From assembly GCF_900111275.1 (NCBI RefSeq), contig NZ_FOGR01000002.1, positions 434,001 through 498,000 on the forward strand: a DNA stretch of 64,000 bases, in the 5' to 3' direction. Positions 63,386-64,000 of this stretch are shown one piece after another. Source of the stretch: Rhizobium sp. NFR03. GTDB lineage: Bacteria; Pseudomonadota; Alphaproteobacteria; Rhizobiales; Rhizobiaceae. Position numbers and translations under genes: made by a program. Below the pieces are notes generated by a model, which did no database searches, was not told the DNA's origin, and was given only the letters and a program-made list of their open reading frames with translations. How positions within the stretch are numbered: the stretch's first letter is position 1; every line of letters starts with the position of its first letter.

Positions 63386-63817
63386 ATGATCCGCAGTCTC
63401 ACGTCAGCAGCGCTTGCCGTTCTCGTTGCCAGCGCCGGTTCAGGTGCCCTGGCTGCCGGTTTTGATGCCTTCGGCTGGAAAAATCGCGTGCTGATCGTCT
63501 TTGCAAACCCTGGAGACCCGCAGGCCGTCGAGCAGCGACGTGTTCTTGGCGACGAGACGAAGGCCTTTGCAGAACGCGATATGCTGGTGCTGGAGGTTCT
63601 CGGCGACACGGTGAAGCCGATCTACGGCAAGACGGATACGCTTACGGCTCGGGAACTCCGCAAGGATGCCGGAGTCGAAGAGGGCGCGCGCTTCACCGCG
63701 GTCCTCATCGGCAAGGATGGGGGCATCAAGTTGCGGGCGAACAAGCCTGTGACACCCGACCAGCTTTTCGGCCTGATCGACAGCATGCCGATGCGTGCAA
63801 ACGAGGCGTCTCGCTAG
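63386..63817 (+). CDS. DUF4174 domain protein, exported
   Basis: A 143-residue protein with a signal peptide (MIRSLTSAALAVLVASAGSGALAAG, cleavage after about residue 24). The rest has the thioredoxin-like DUF4174 pattern: FGWKNRVLIVFANPGDPQAVEQRRVL, LVLEVLGDTVKP and FTAVLIGKDGGIKLRANKPVTPDQLFGLIDSMPMR. No active CxxC is present, so it is not a thiol-disulfide enzyme. ATG 63386 has AAAGGAG at good spacing. It is 89 bp downstream of mntH, on the same strand. Confidence 0.87.
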   Translation: MIRSLTSAALAVLVASAGSGALAAGFDAFGWKNRVLIVFANPGDPQAVEQRRVLGDETKAFAERDMLVLEVLGDTVKPIYGKTDTLTARELRKDAGVEEGARFTAVLIGKDGGIKLRANKPVTPDQLFGLIDSMPMRANEASR

Positions 63818-63944
63818 CCTTTCGTCAGAATGGAGCGGCGTCCACGTCCGTTACACTTCATGCTCCCGTCATCGCAGCATCACGGCACTGTCATGACCGC
63901 ATTCTATGCCCAGCGGACCTCAAACCGTCCAAAGGGCTTGCACG

Positions 63945-64000
63945 ATGCGCTGGACCGGTCTCCTCATCGCCGCAGTCGCCGGCTGTCTCGCCATCGCTCT
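63945..64000 (+). CDS. Start of an exported protein (cut by window edge)
   Basis: The last 56 bases encode MRWTGLLIAAVAGCLAIA, a typical signal peptide or lipoprotein signal (AGC), after AAAGGG at a plausible distance. The remainder lies outside the window, so no family can be given. Confidence 0.5.
   Translation, partial: MRWTGLLIAAVAGCLAIA

Overview
This GC-rich window is ordinary core chromosome of an alphaproteobacterium, most likely of the family Rhizobiaceae. The evidence is gene order: frcR-frcBCAK, pyrC, pyrE, fructokinase, pgi and fadD run in an order I remember from Sinorhizobium and its relatives. phoR-pstSCAB-phoUB, gcrA with clustered GANTC sites, argD-argF-hslO, a SAM-II riboswitch on metZ and a PutA without a DNA-binding domain fit the same group. 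I see no insertion sequence, integrase, prophage, CRISPR array or rRNA. There are three tRNAs (Arg-ACG, Thr-CGU, Gly-CCC).

Layout. 1-8.1 kb: tail of a sensor kinase, tRNA-Arg, small conserved proteins, then proline and hydroxyproline catabolism (putA and a proline-racemase-family enzyme), with a DoxX protein. 8.1-13.8 kb: fructose uptake, with the ROK regulator frcR and a FucU/RbsD-type mutarotase facing away from frcBCAK. 13.9-21.6 kb: pyrimidine synthesis (pyrC, pyrE), fructokinase, a L,D-transpeptidase, pgi and fadD; fructose imported by Frc can be phosphorylated by Frk and isomerised by Pgi. 21.9-30.2 kb: MFS and AI-2E-type membrane proteins, NAD synthetase, a Crp/Fnr regulator, small stress-type proteins, tRNA-Thr, a nitronate monooxygenase. 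30.5-40.9 kb: an unknown membrane-anchored protein, ppk2 and the whole Pho phosphate-sensing and uptake locus behind a PHO box. 41.2-48.9 kb: gcrA, arginine synthesis, hslO, apaG, metZ with its riboswitch, a double-length dCTP deaminase, tRNA-Gly. 48.9-54.9 kb: a candidate small RNA, a polyol kinase / DeoR / GlpD-type operon and a PAS-PAS-GGDEF protein. 55-64 kb: a membrane glycosyltransferase with a type II secretion ATPase-like N-terminal domain, an orphan solute-binding protein, TerB, a secreted nuclease-fold protein, an S24 (LexA/CI-like) regulator facing a calcium/proton antiporter, mntR/mntH and a DUF4174 protein.

The most interesting signals lie mainly between genes: a free-standing promoter and terminator framing a folded RNA of about 138 nt (49020-49157); six GANTC sites within 147 bp upstream of gcrA; an apparently cleavage-competent S24 regulator whose putative operators lie in two divergent promoters; a SAM-II element with three interchangeable pairing partners; and a diguanylate cyclase next to a glycosyltransferase whose N-terminal domain belongs to a fold that can bind c-di-GMP. 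I did not find a wholly new multigene system. Functions are assigned by reading the sequence, without database searches.
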